64,000 bases of DNA from assembly GCA_026119855.1 (NCBI GenBank), contig JAOWBW010000485.1, positions 248,001 through 312,000 on the forward strand, read 5' to 3'. Positions 46,357-59,186 of this stretch are shown in pieces (within the stretch, counting starts at the first letter, position 1; every line of letters starts with the position of its first letter). The notes under the pieces are model-generated. The model did no database searches and was not told where the DNA came from. It saw only the letters and a program-made list of their open reading frames with translations. Origin of the DNA: Campanula takesimana (Eukaryota; Streptophyta; Magnoliopsida; Asterales; Campanulaceae). Both the position numbers and the translations under genes were made by a program.

Positions 46357-49300
46357 CTTTCGCCAGGGTCGGATTGGTATCTACTTGTCATGCTCAAAGC
46401 ATAAGATACATCCGGCCTAGTACAAATCATGGCATACATGATGGACCCAATTGCCGAAGCATATGGAACATCATTCATTTTCTCACGCTCATCGTTTGTC
46501 TTAGGACATTGAGTCTTGCTTAGAGAAACTCCATGTAACACGGGCAAGGTTCCTCTCTTAGAATTTTCCATACGGAATCTTCTAATGACCTTGTCAATGT
46601 ATGTACTTTGGCTTAAACCAAGTAGCCTCCTTGATCTATCTCTATAGATCTTAATGCCAAGTATATATGCGGCTTCACCCATATCTTTCATTGCGAAGCA
46701 CTTTTCTAACCAAGTCTTCACAGAATGAAGTGTAGGAATGTCGTTTTCAATGAGTAATATGTCATCCACGTATAAAATAAGGAATAGCACTATGCTCCCA
46801 CTAATCTTCTTGTATACACAAGGCTCATCTTCGTTCTTGATGAAACCAAACTCTTTGACCGATTCATCAAAACGGAGATTCCAACTCCTAGAAGCTTGCT
46901 TCAATCCATAGATGGATCTTTGCAATTTGCATACCTTAGAATCTTGTTCAAAACCTTCTGGTTGTGTCATATACACATCCTCTTAAAGTTTTCCATTCAG
47001 GAAAGCGGTTTTGACGTCCATCTGCCATATTTCATAGTCATGATATGCGACAATGGCAAGTAAAATTCTTAAAGACTTGATCATTGCTACGGGTGAAAAG
47101 GTCTCATCATAGTCAATACCATGAACTTGCCTATAACCTTTCGCTACAAGCCTAGCTTTGTAAGTATGCACCTTCCCATCCATGTCAGTCTTCTTCTTGA
47201 AGACCCATTTGCATCCTATGGTTTTTACACCTTCGGGCGCATCAATCAAATTCCAAACTTGATTGTCTTGCATGGATTGCAATTCGGATTCCATGGCTCC
47301 AAGCCACTTGTCCGAATCAGGAGAAGACATCGCCTCTTGGTAGGTTGACGGTTCATCATTCTCAATGATTTCTACCTCATTACTATCCGTTACGAGAAAT
47401 CCATATCTCTCGGGCTCGGATCGTAACCTACTAGATCTGCGAGTTGCTTGTGTATTTTGAACAGGTTCCACAACTCCTTGTGGTTCTTGTTCTTGTTCCA
47501 CTATTGGTTCAATGTTATTTTTTGGGTCTCGAATTTCTTCAAGATTTATTTTACTCCCACTGATTTCTTTGGAGAGAAACTCTTTCTCTAGAAAGACACC
47601 AGTTCGGGCAACAAACACTTTGTTGTCCTCACGGTTGTAAAAGTAATATCCTCTAGTTTCCTTAGGATATCCCACGAAAATACATTTATCAGATTTGTGT
47701 GCAAGTTTGTCTGAGACAAGTCTTTTGACAAAAGCTTCACCACCTCGATCTGATCGAAGTGCCTTTATACTTTTGCCAAGTTGTTTTTCTACTTCATTTT
47801 GAAATATTCTAAATATCTCAAATTCTTCACTTTTATGTTTCATTAGGTAAACATACCCAAATCTAGTATAATCATCAGTGAAGGTTATGAAGTATTGAAA
47901 TCCTCCCCTAGCATTGCTACTTAATGGTCCGCATACATCGGAATGTATCAACCACAATAAGTCGCTTGCCCTTTCACCTAGCTTGGTAAAAGGCGTCTTA
48001 GTCATTTTTCCAAGAAGACACGACTCACAAGTGTCATATGACTCGAGGTCACATGAACCTAAAAGTCCGTCCCCATGGAGCTTTGAGATACGCTTCTCAT
48101 TAATATGACCAAGACGGCAATGCCACAAATAAGTATGATTTACATCATTAGGTTTAGATTTCTTATTTACATGATAGACATTGTCATTATTTTCATTCTT
48201 GACATCCAAGATATAAAGGCCATTAAATGAATTAGCAATACCATAAAGCACATCATTTAAATAAATAGAAAATTTCTTATTCTCAATAAGAAACTTAAAA
48301 CCTTCATTATCCAAACAAGAAATTGAAATAATATTTCTTCTTAAATCCGGAACATAATAACTATTGTTCAAAACAAGAATTAATCCAGAAGGTAAAGTGA
48401 CTTCATAAGTCCCTACGGCTAATGCAGCAACTCTTGCTCCATTTCCCACGCGTAGATCTACTTCACCTTCTTTAAGCAGTCTCCTATTCTTTAGTCCCTG
48501 CACATTTAGACAAATGTGAGAACCACATCCGGTATCCAATACCCAAGAATCAGTGGTAGAAAGGAGAATATCTATCATATAGATACCTGAAGTCGACGCA
48601 GCCTTGCTGCCCTTCTTCTTCTTTTGCTCTTCCAAGAAAGCCTTGCAATTACGTTTCCAATGACCAATTTCTTGACAATGGAAACAGATTGCATCCTTTT
48701 GTGAATCGGGTTTTGCCTCAGAAGCCTTGGCAACCTTTGCCTTGCTTATTTTGGGTTTGACAACTTTCTTACCCTTTACTTTGGCACTAGCCTTCTTCCC
48801 ATCATGAACCAAGAGCACGGGAGAAACTTTCTCCACAATTTTCATCTCTGCAGTTTTGAGCATCCCATGCAACTCAGAGAGATTCTTATCCATTCCATGC
48901 ATGTTATAATTCATCACAAACTGATTATAACTTTTAGGCAATGAATTAAGAATGAGATCCGTGGCTAGCTCCAATGGGATTGGATAGCCAAGTTTCTCAA
49001 GGTGCTCTACATAACCTTTCATTTTAAGAAAGTGAGGACTCACTTGTTGCCCTTCATTCATTTTACAAGTAGTGAATGCAACAATGGTCTTGTACCTCTC
49101 TTGCCTAGCTTGCTCTTGAAACATGGTTCTCAACTCCACGCCTATCTCATAGGCTTCCAAATGTTCCAAACTTTATTGGAGTTTCGAACACATAGCAGCA
49201 AGCATGAGACAACTTACATCTCTAGAATCATTACGATGTTTCTTGTAATTGTCTCTTTCTACCCTAGGGGCAGTAGGCGGTGGTTCAGCAGGGAGAGGCC

Positions 49301-49442
49301 CATCGAGAATGTACAACTTATCTTCTTTCCTAAGAACGATTCTTATGCTACGGATCCAATCCATAAAGTTAGTACCATTCTCTTCGAGCTTATCCTTCTC
49401 AAGGATCGATCGCAATGACATTGATTGAGTGTTATTAGTCAT
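46357..49442 (-). pseudogene. Copia gag-pol, array unit 1, lacking integrase core and RNase H
   Basis: Gag starts at 49442 (MTNNTQSMSLRSILEKDKL). An in-frame TAA at 49173-49175 interrupts it, and reading continues to 46983. Domains in order: gag, zinc knuckle CFHCQEIGHWKRNC (about 48690-48645), protease WVLDTGCGSH (about 48540), integrase finger WHCRLGHI...CESCLLG (about 48125-48025), integrase Asp in HSDVCGP and in RSDRGGE (about 47755). There it jumps directly to AFVKRL, so the Glu segment is gone. RT motifs are CKWVFKKK and QMDVKTAFLNG, then a stop near 46983, then YVDDILL (about 46775). It ends YQSDPGE at the LTR, with no RNase H and no polypurine tract. Confidence 0.92.
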
Positions 49443-50981
49443 TATCTACAAATATGCAAAATTTCCAAAATTTAATAAGTACCGATTTTCATTAAAGAGA
49501 TGAATAATGTATTTTAAACAAAATACTCCCACTAAATTATATAACCTTCATATACATCCAATGTATAATATAATTTAATTGGGCTAAGATCCAACTTTAA
49601 TTTAACTTTTGAGTCCACGGAGGCGGACCACTCAAAAAACTAAATTAATTAGGTAGACAATCATGTCAATCATATCCCATATGATTCTTAGATCCTTTTA
49701 TGAGATTCTTTGAGAAATCCAATTTCAAAAAGCATGTTTAATCTCATCTTTTGCCTAGGCCCAAAACTGTTTTGACGCCTAATTAAGTCCGACCATTTTA
49801 AACGCATAGGAACCATTCAATTTAACGCACCTTGCGGAGGCAAGCCCACATTAAATTAATGAACCTCATCTTGCTCATATATGAATAAAATCAATGCACT
49901 TCGCGGAGGCGAACCCACATCAAAATCACCCATATATAAACAAGTGTTTTAATCATGGCATGGCAAGGAAGGACTTAAAACTTTCTTTGAAGGTTCAATA
50001 CATATAGCATATAACACATTTATGAGCACATAATATAAACATGTTACACATCAAGTTTAGCCATTAAATTAATCCCATTAATTTAAGCATGATATTTATG
50101 TGTCATTAGTTTCTCTATAATTATGAGGATGAGACTATTTCAACTTCGGTTATTATCTCCAAATCAAGACTACAAGAAGTGCGGTCGAACTAAGCCATTA
50201 GGCAACCACAATCCCGCACTAATTCAAGAAACCAAGAAAGTAGTCCATGTGGCCGAAACTAAACAATAGATGGTCTCGATGAACGTAGGCCAATTGCATT
50301 CACAATTCCACATGGATCTCCAATCATTGAATCAAGAACTTTGTTTCTCAATTTTAGCAATTATGAACTCTTCATAATTCTAACTTCGTTTTATCTTTGA
50401 AACTTTGATTGCGATCAATTTTGGGAAACACAATCTCGATGAACGCAGATTAGCCATCCAAAACTTGAACCAATCTAGGAATCACAAGACTAAAACAAAT
50501 AGGAAAATCAAACCTCAAAATCCACACACAAACCAACTACCCAAAACCCATTCGAGATCAACAAGTCTGGACTGGTTCTGTTACTGGTTTTTGTTGGATT
50601 TATCGAAAATTCCATATTCAGATTTTAACCAAAATCAGAACAAATTTTGGCCACCGAGCGCCCGCCTGCAAAGGACCAGGCGCCCGCTTGAATGGCCAGA
50701 ATAGTATAGAATTTTAAAGTTCGAAAATTTTGTCTCAAAATTATTTTTCCTCGATTATTAAAACTTTGATCCAATCAAAATCAATAATCGAAATAATTCA
50801 GAATCCACCATAATTTTTATTGCGATTGAATCGTGCGATTAAAGTTGGAAAAACAATAAACCACATAAAATCACAAAACACATAAACATCATATAATCCA
50901 ATATTCATATCATGCTTGGCACATAAACAATTTATATACACACAACATGATCCAAGTATTGAATTAATCAACATGAACGGG
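49443..50981 (-). other. Leader of array unit 1
   Basis: Non-coding leader between the primer site and gag, nearly identical to 55599-57135. It contains a GC-rich motif pair (GAGCGCCCGCC and AGGCGCCCGCTT) at 50657-50690. Small reading frames here are not supported. Confidence 0.75.
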
Positions 50982-50993
50982 GCTCTGATACCA
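50982..50993 (-). other. Primer binding site, array unit 1
   Basis: GCTCTGATACCA, the reverse complement of TGGTATCAGAGC, one base from the middle LTR. Confidence 0.93.
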
Positions 50994-50994
50994 C

Positions 50995-52512
50995 TGTTGG
51001 GTTTCCATGTAACATGCGCAGCGGAATATAGCAATTAAAATTTTAAGAAACCCAAAGCCATGGATCCGTTCATATGATTAAATCAAATACAACAAGATGA
51101 ATAGAGGAATAACTAACCCTTGATGGCTATGAATTTTTCTTCGGTCTTGGTGGAGAAACTTGAAGACTTGATCACGATCACAAAGCTTGAACACGAACTT
51201 TGAAGATGATGATTTTCACCCTCTAGCGGTATCCACACTTCGAACGAATATCAAAGGAACTTCTTCGATCTTGGTTGCTAGACCAATAATTGTAAAACAC
51301 GCTTTCACAATTTAATAAAGAACTATATGGAATTTATTTGTGAATTATTTTGTTCCTCAATCAATGATATCTTAGAACAAAATAAAATCTCTCTCAAACT
51401 CTTTGAGGCTCACAAAAGCACTTGTTAATATGGTCTGGCCGAATTGGGGTTTTATACACAATTAAGACCTATTCCAAATAGGTAACTTGTGCCAAAAAAC
51501 CATTCCTAATCAAATTAGGAAATTTCCAATCGGCATACCGGGCGCCCGCCTGGTACCACCCAGGCGCCCGCTTGTTTGGACAGAAAGTCCAATTCTTTTC
51601 CGGCTTGTTCAGGCGCCCGCCTGGTGCAACCCAAGCGCCCGCTTGGTTGACCAGGAGGCCCAGAACTTTCAGGAAATTCCTTGGAAGTCCTCCGACCCTA
51701 AATTCCAATACAGTCCTTTTATTTAAGATTCGTTCTATTGTGTGTGACCCTCTAGGATTATACTAAGTTGGCAATGGGCTCAAACATGATCCCATAAGAT
51801 ATGATTAGGTTCTAGAAAACCGTCATACCTACCCAAATAGCATAACTAGATACAAGTTCGCATTCCTTTAGAATATGTCACAATCCCTTTGTCCACGTTG
51901 TCATTGAACACAAGTCATGGTCAAAGAGTCAACTTGTTTTTGTTCAATACTTTCTCGATTCCGAATATGTTGATAATCCAAATGACATTGATCCAATCAA
52001 TTCATTTGAGTCCGGCCGAACATTTCATCAACATCATTCCTACGAGAGGCCCAAGCTTGACATCTCTCCGAAGAGGGACAAATCCATTTAGCTTATTATT
52101 CTTCCCTACGTGAATCTGATTATGCCAATCATACCCTTTATAACTACTCGGTTAAAAGTAGCGTTTGAATATGTCAAACATAATGTTCATCAAGTGGAAG
52201 ACTATAATAACTTCATGTCTAAGGATTCAAATGACATAACTAATATGAGATATATGTTCGACATAGACCATGACATAAATCTCATAGAGCGGGTCATGTC
52301 CAGTACCTTGTTCCAAACAAGTACCCATAAATCTAACATGATCATCCCATGATCATTTAGCCTTTATACTAGTGCTTAATAAGTACTAGGGACGGGGATT
52401 ATTATAAGTAAACATGAACAACAATAATAATCAAAACATCTCTTTATTGATATGAAATAAATGATAACAATTACAACGTTTATTAAACGTGCCTAGGGCA
52501 CCACTACCAACA
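50995..52512 (-). repeat. Array LTR 2 (shared middle LTR)
   Basis: 1518 bp. It serves as 5' LTR of unit 1 and 3' LTR of unit 2. It has no flanking duplication. It shares most LTR1-distinguishing bases with LTR 3. Confidence 0.93.
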
Positions 52513-55500
52513 CTTTCGCCAGGGTCGGATTGGTATCTACTTGTCATGCTCAAAGCATAAGATACATCCGGCCTAGTACAAATCATGGCATACATGATGG
52601 ACCCAATTGCCGAAGCATATGGAACATCATTCATTTTCTCACGCTCATCGTTTGTCTTAGGACATTGAGTCTTGCTTAGAGAAACTCCATGTAACACGGG
52701 CAGGGTTCCTCTCTTAGAATTTTCCATACGGAATCTTCTAATGACCTTGTCAATGTATGTACTTTGGCTTAAACCAAGTAGCCTCCTTGATCTATCTCTA
52801 TAGATCTTAATGCCAAGTATATATGCTGCTTCACCCATATCTTTCATTGCGAAGCACTTTCCTAACCAAGTCTTCACAGAATGAAGTGTAGGAATGTCGT
52901 TTCCAATGAGTAATATGTCATCCACGTATAAAATAACGAATAGCACTATGCTCCAACTAATCTTCTTGTATACACAAGGCTCATCTTCGTTCTTGATGAA
53001 ACCAAACTCTTTGACCGATTCATCAAAACGGAGATTCCAACTCCTAGAAGCTTTCTTCAATCCATAGATGGATCTTTGCAATTTGCATATCTTAGAATCT
53101 TGTTCAAAACCTTCTGGTTGTGTCATATACACATCCTCTTGAAGTTTTCCATTCAGGAAAGCGGTTTTGACGTCCATCTGCCATATTTCATAGTCATGAT
53201 ATGCGGCAATGGCAAGTAAAATTCTTAAAGACTTGATCATTGCTACGGGTGAAAAGGTCTCATCATAGTCAATACCATGAACTTGCCTATAACCTTTCGC
53301 TACAAGCCTAGCTTTGTAAGTATGCACCTTCCCATCCATGTCAGTCTTCTTCTTGAAGACCCATTTGCATCCTATGGTTTTTACACCTTCGGGCGCATCA
53401 ATCAAATTCCAAACTTGATTGTCTTGCATGGATTGCAATTCGGATTCCATGGCTCCAAGCCACTTGTCCGAATCAGGAGAAGACATCGCCTCTTGGTAGG
53501 TTGACGGTTCATCATTCTCAATGATTTCTACCTCATTACTATCCGTTACGAGAAATCCATATCTCTCGGGCTCGGATCGTAACCTACTAGATCTGCGAGT
53601 TGCTTGTGTATTTTGAACAGGTTCCACAACTCCTTGTGGTTCTTGTTCTTGTTCCACTATTGGTTCAATGTTATTTTCTGGGTCTCGAATTTCTTCAAGA
53701 TTTATTTTACTCCCACTGATTTCTTTGGAGAGAAACTCTTTCTCTAGAAAGACACCAGTTCGGGCAACAAACACTTTGTTGTCCTCACGGTTGTAAAAGT
53801 AATATCCTCTAGTTTCCTTAGGATATCCCACGAAAATACATTTATCAGATTTGTGTGCAAGTTTGTCTGAGACAAGTCTTTTGACAAAAGCTTCACCACC
53901 TCGATCTGATCGAAGTGCCTTTATACTTTTGCCAAGTTGTTTTTCTACTTCATTTTGAAATATTCTAAATATCTCAAATTCTTCACTTTTATGTTTCATT
54001 AGGTAAACATACCCAAATCTACTATAATCATCAGTGAAGGTTATGAAGTATTGAAATCATCCCCTAGCATTGCTACTTAATGGTCCGCATACATCGGAAT
54101 GTATCAACCCCAATAAGTCGCTTTCCCTTTCACCTAGCTTGGTAAAAGGCGTCTTAGTCATTTTTCCAAGAAGACAGGACTCACAAGTGTCATATGACTC
54201 GAGGTCACATGAACCTAAAAGTCCGTCCCCATGGAGCTTTGAGATACGCTTCTCATTAATATGACCAAGACGGCAATGCCACAAATAAGTATGATTTACA
54301 TCATTAGGTTTAGATTTCTTATTTACATGATAGACATTGTCATTATTTTCATTCTTGACATCCAAGATATAAAGGCCATTAAATGAATTAGCAATACCAT
54401 AAAGCACATCATTTAAATAAATAGAAAATTTCTTATTCTCAATAAGAAACTTAAAACCTTCATTATCCAAACAAGAAATTGAAATAATATTTCTTCTTAA
54501 ATCCGGAACATAATAACAATTGTTCAAAACAAGAATTAATCTAGAAGGTAAAGTGACTTCATAAGTCCCTACGGCTAATGCAGCAACTCTTGCTTCATTT
54601 CCCACGCGTAGATCTACTTCACCTTCTTTAAGCAGTCTCCTATTCTTTAGTCCCTGCACATTTAGACAAATGTGAGAACCACATCCGGTATCCAATACCC
54701 AAGAATCAGTGGTAGAACGGAGAATATCTATCATATAGATACCTGAAGTCGACGCAGCCTTGCTGCCCTTCTTCTTCTTTTGCTCTTCCAAGAAAGCCTT
54801 GCAATTACGTTTCCAATGACCAATTTCTTGACAATGGAAACAGATTGCATCCTTTTGTGAATCGGGTTTTGCCTCAGAAGCCTTGGCAACCTTTGCCTTG
54901 CTTATTTTGGGTTTGACAACTTTCTTACCCTTTACTTTGGCACTAGCCTTCTTCCCATCATGAACCAAGAGCACGGGAGAAACTTTCTCCACAATTTTCA
55001 TCTCTGCAGTTTTGAGCATCCCATGCAACTCAGAGAGATTCTTATCCATTCCATGCATGTTATAATTCACCACAAACTGATTATAACTTTTAGGCAATGA
55101 ATTAAGAATGAGATCCGTGGCTAGCTCCAATGGGATTGGATAGCCAAGTTTCTCAAGGTGCTCTACATAACCTTTCATTTTAAGAAAGTGAGGACTCACT
55201 TGTTGCCCTTCATTAATTTTACAAGTAGTGAATGCAACAATGGTCTTGTACCTCTCTTGCCTAGCTTGCTCTTGAAACATGGTTCTCAACTCCACGCCTA
55301 TCTCATAGGCTTCCAAATGTTCCAAACTTTATTGGAGTTTCGAACACATAGCAGCAAGCATGAGACAACTTACATCTCTAGAATAATTACGATGTTTCTT
55401 GTAATTGTCTCTTTCTACCCTAGGGGCAGTAGGCGGTGGTTCAGCAGGGAGAGGCCCATCGAGAATGTACAACTTATCTTCTTGCCTAAGAACGATTCTT

Positions 55501-55598
55501 ATGCTACGGATCCAATCCATAAAGTTAGTACCATTCTCTTCGAGCTTATCCTTCTCAAGGATCGATCGCAATGACATTGATTGAGTGTTATTAGTCAT
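52513..55598 (-). pseudogene. Copia gag-pol, array unit 2, lacking integrase core and RNase H
   Basis: Same structure as unit 1. Gag starts at 55598 with the same in-frame TAA (55329-55331), and integrase-core and RNase H losses are identical. Private differences: a TGA at 54057-54059 in the integrase (after SSNARG), and no stop at the RT FLNGKLQEDVY position where unit 1 is interrupted. From 53999 the reading is open through the rest of integrase and RT, including YVDDILL, to YQSDPGE at the LTR. Not autonomous. Confidence 0.92.
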
Positions 55599-57135
55599 TA
55601 TCTACAAATATGCAAATTTCCAAAATTTAATAAGTACCGATTTTCATTAAAGAGATGAATAATGTATTTTAAACAAAATACTCCCACTAAATTATATAAC
55701 CTTCATATACATCCAATGTATAATATAATTTAATTGGGCTAAGATCCAACTTTAATTTAACTTTTGAGTCCACGGAGGCGGACCGCTCAAAAAACTAAAT
55801 TAATTAGGTAGACAATCATGTCAATCATATCCCATATGATTCTTAGATCCTTTTATGAGATTCTTTGAGAAATCCAATTTCAAAAAGCATGTTTAATCTC
55901 ATCTTTTGCCTAGGCCCAAAACTGTTTTGACGCCTAATTAAGTCCGACCATTTTAAACGCATAGGAACCATTCAATTTAACGCACCTTGCGGAGGCAAGC
56001 CCACATTAAATTAATGAACCTCATCTTGCTCATATATGAATAAAATCAATGCACTTCGCGGAGGCGAACCCACATCAAAATCACCCATATATAAACAAGT
56101 GTTTTAATCATGGCATGGCAAGGAAGGACTTAAAACTTTCTTTGAAGGTTCAATACATATAGCATATAACACATTTATGAGCACATAATATAAACATGTT
56201 ACACATCAAGTTTAGCCATTAAATTAATCCCATTAATTTAAGCATGATATTTATGTGTCATTAGTTTCTCTATAATTATGAGGATGAGACTATTTCAACT
56301 TCGGTTTTATCTCCAAATCAAGACTACAAGAAGTGCGGTCGAACTAAGCCATTAGGCAACCACAATCCCGCACTAATTCAAGAAACCAAGAAAGTAGTCC
56401 ATGTGGCCGAAACTAAACAATAGATGGTCTCGATGAACGTAGGCCAATTGCATTCACAATTCCACATGGATCTCCAATCATTGAATCAAGAACTTTGTTT
56501 CTCAATTTTAGCAATTATGAACTCTTCATAATTCTAACTTCGTTTTATCTTTGAAACTTTGATTGCGATCAATTTTGGGAAACACAATCTCGATGAACGC
56601 AGATTAGCCATCCAAAACTTGAACCAATCTAGGAATCACAAGACTAAAACAAATAGGAAAATCAAACCTCAAAATCCACACACAAACCAACTACCCAAAA
56701 CCCATTCGAGATCAACAAGTCTGGACTGGTTCTGTTACTGGTTTTTGTTGGATTTATCGAAAATTCCATATTCAGATTTTAACCAAAATCAGAACAAATT
56801 TTGGCCACCGAGCGCCCGCCTGCAAAGGACCAGGCGCCCGCTTGAATGGCCAGAATAGTATAGAATTTTAAAGTTCGAAAATTTTGTCTCAAAATTATTT
56901 TTCCTCGATTATTAAAACTTTGATCCAATCAAAATCAATAATCGAAATAATTCAGAATCCACCATAATTTTTATTGCGATTGAATCGTGCGATTAAAGTT
57001 GGAAAAACAATAAACCACATAAAATCACAAAACACATAAACATCATATAATCCAATATTCATATCATGCTTGGCACATAAACAATTTATATACACACAAC
57101 ATGATCCAAGTATTGAATTAATCAACATGAACGGG
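55599..57135 (-). other. Leader of array unit 2
   Basis: Nearly identical to 49443-50981, with a few substitutions and short indels (for example one A fewer near 55613 and two bases fewer near 56307). It contains the same GC-rich motif pair at 56811-56844. Confidence 0.75.
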
Positions 57136-57147
57136 GCTCTGATACCA
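57136..57147 (-). other. Primer binding site, array unit 2
   Basis: GCTCTGATACCA, the initiator-Met type site on the minus strand, next to LTR 3. Confidence 0.93.
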
Positions 57148-57148
57148 C

Positions 57149-58666
57149 TGTTGGGTTTCCATGTAACATGCGCAGCGGAATATAGCAATTAAAATTTTAA
57201 GAAACCCAAAGCCATGGATCCGTTCATATGATTAAATCAAATACAACAAGATGAATAGAGGAATAACTAACCCTTGATGGCTATGAATTTTTCTTCGGTC
57301 TTGGTGGAGAAACTTGAAGACTTGATCACGATCACAAAGCTTGAACACGAACTTTGAAGATGATGATTTTCACCCTCTAGCGGTATCCACACTTCGAACG
57401 AATATCAAAGGAACTTCTTCGATCTTGGTTGCTAGACCAATAATTGTAAAACACGCTTTCACAATTTAATAAAGAACTATATGGAATTTATTTGTGAATT
57501 ATTTTGTTCCTCAATCAATGATATCTTAGAACAAAATAAAATCTCTCTCAAACTCTTTGAGGCTCACAAAAGCACTTGTTAATATGGTCTGGCCGAATTG
57601 GGGTTTTATACACAATTAAGACCTATTCCAAATAGGTAACTTGTGCCAAAAAACCATTCCTAATCAAATTAGGAAATTTCCAATCGGCATACCGGGCGCC
57701 CGCCTGGTACCACCCAGGCGCCCGCTTGTTTGGACAGAAAGTCCAATTCTTTTCCGGCTTGTTCAGGCGCCCGCCTGGTGCAACCCAAGCGCCCTCTTGG
57801 TTGACCAGGAGGCCCAGAACTTTCAGGAAATTCCTTGGAAGTCCTCCGACCCTAAATTCCAATACAGTCCTTTTATTTAAGATTCGTTCTATTGTGTGTG
57901 ACCCTCTAGGATTATACTAAGTTGGCAATGGGCTCAAACATGATCCCATAAGATATGATTAGGTTCTAGAAAACCGTCATACCTACCCAAATAGCATAAC
58001 TAGATACAAGTTCGCATTCCTTTAGAATATGTCACAATCCCTTTGTCCACGTTGTCATTGAACACAAGTCATGGTCAAAGAGTCAACTTGTTTTTGTTCA
58101 ATGCTTTCTCGATTCCGAATATGTTGATAATCCAAATGACATTGATCCAATCAATTCATTTGAGTCCGGCCGAACATTTCATCAACATCATTCCTATGAG
58201 AGGCCCAAGATTGACATCTCTCCGAAGAGGGACAAATCTATTTAGCTTATTATTCTTCCCTACGTGAATCTGATTATGCCAATCATACCCTTTATAACTA
58301 CTCGGTTAAAAGTAGCGTTTGAATATGTCAAACATAATGTTCATCAAGTGGAAGACTATAATAACTTCATGTCTAAGGATTCAAATTACATAACTAATAT
58401 GAGATATATGTTCGACATAGACCATGACATAAATCTCATAGAGCGGGTCATGTCCAGTACCTTGTTCCAAACAAGTACCCATAAATCTAACATGATCATC
58501 CCATGATCATTTAGCCTTTATACTAGTGCTTAATAAGTACTAGGGACGGGGATTATTATAAGTAAACATGAACAACAATAATAATCAAAACATTTCTTTA
58601 TTGATATGAAATAAATGATAACAATTACAACGTTTATTAAACGTGCCTAGGGCACCACTACCAACA
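57149..58666 (-). repeat. Array LTR 3 (5' end of the array)
   Basis: 1518 bp, followed by the CTTTT TSD. About seven private substitutions relative to LTR 2 by eye, including one in a GC-rich motif (GCGCCCTCTT near 57791). Confidence 0.92.
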
Positions 58667-59186
58667 CTTTTTACTTATTTGTAAGTTGTTAAAATCTTTT
58701 GTTGATTAGAACCTTTTGTTAGTAATTTAGTGCTTAAGTGTTTTAGCACTCTTTTGTCCTTGTTCTTTTAAATACTTGTAATATGTAATTCTTATATTTC
58801 AAGTATTAATGAGAACAATGCATCACTTGTTATCAAACCTTGTTCACTCAAACCTCTTGTTTGTAGAACAATGAATCTATTGTTTAAAATCATATGCATG
58901 ATATTTGAACTGTTTCATATTTTCATGCATTGAGTTTAAACTATGTTTAAACACATTTCAAAACTAAAACTCATATACATTTCAAATGTGTTAAACTGTT
59001 ATTTCTATCATTCCATTTATAATGTTTTATCTTTATTGGAATAGATTAGAAATCTATATCTTGGACTAGTGTGTGCATTAACTTGAGACATGATTTACCA
59101 ATATCATTTATTTGGACATGTTTTTATCAAGTATAATGTTTGTCCCTGATATAGTAGGTAATGGCATCAATCAAATAGGGGGAGAT
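58667..59186 (+). other. SIRE-like 3' UTR and polypurine tract
   Basis: Resumes after the CTTTT TSD. AT-rich, no ORF supported. It ends with AATAGGGGGAGATT (about 59174-59186), the polypurine tract directly before the 3' LTR. Confidence 0.8.

Larger units (their letters stand above)
44839..58666 (-). mobile_element. Tandem family A Copia array: LTR-internal-LTR-internal-LTR
   Basis: Three LTRs of 1518 bp each (44839-46356, 50995-52512, 57149-58666) flank two internal units of about 4.64 kb, all on the minus strand. One pair of TSDs, CTTTT (44834-44838 and 58667-58671), flanks the whole array, and none flanks the middle LTR. Both internal units share the same stop in gag, the same loss of the integrase core and the same loss of RNase H plus polypurine tract. 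This is best explained by unequal crossing-over between LTRs of one damaged insertion. Confidence 0.93.

Noticed and set aside
45313..57920. Paired plus and minus small ORFs in each array LTR (45313-45610, 51469-51766, 57623-57920)
   Set aside because: They recur only because the LTR is triplicated, and no protein signature is seen on either strand.
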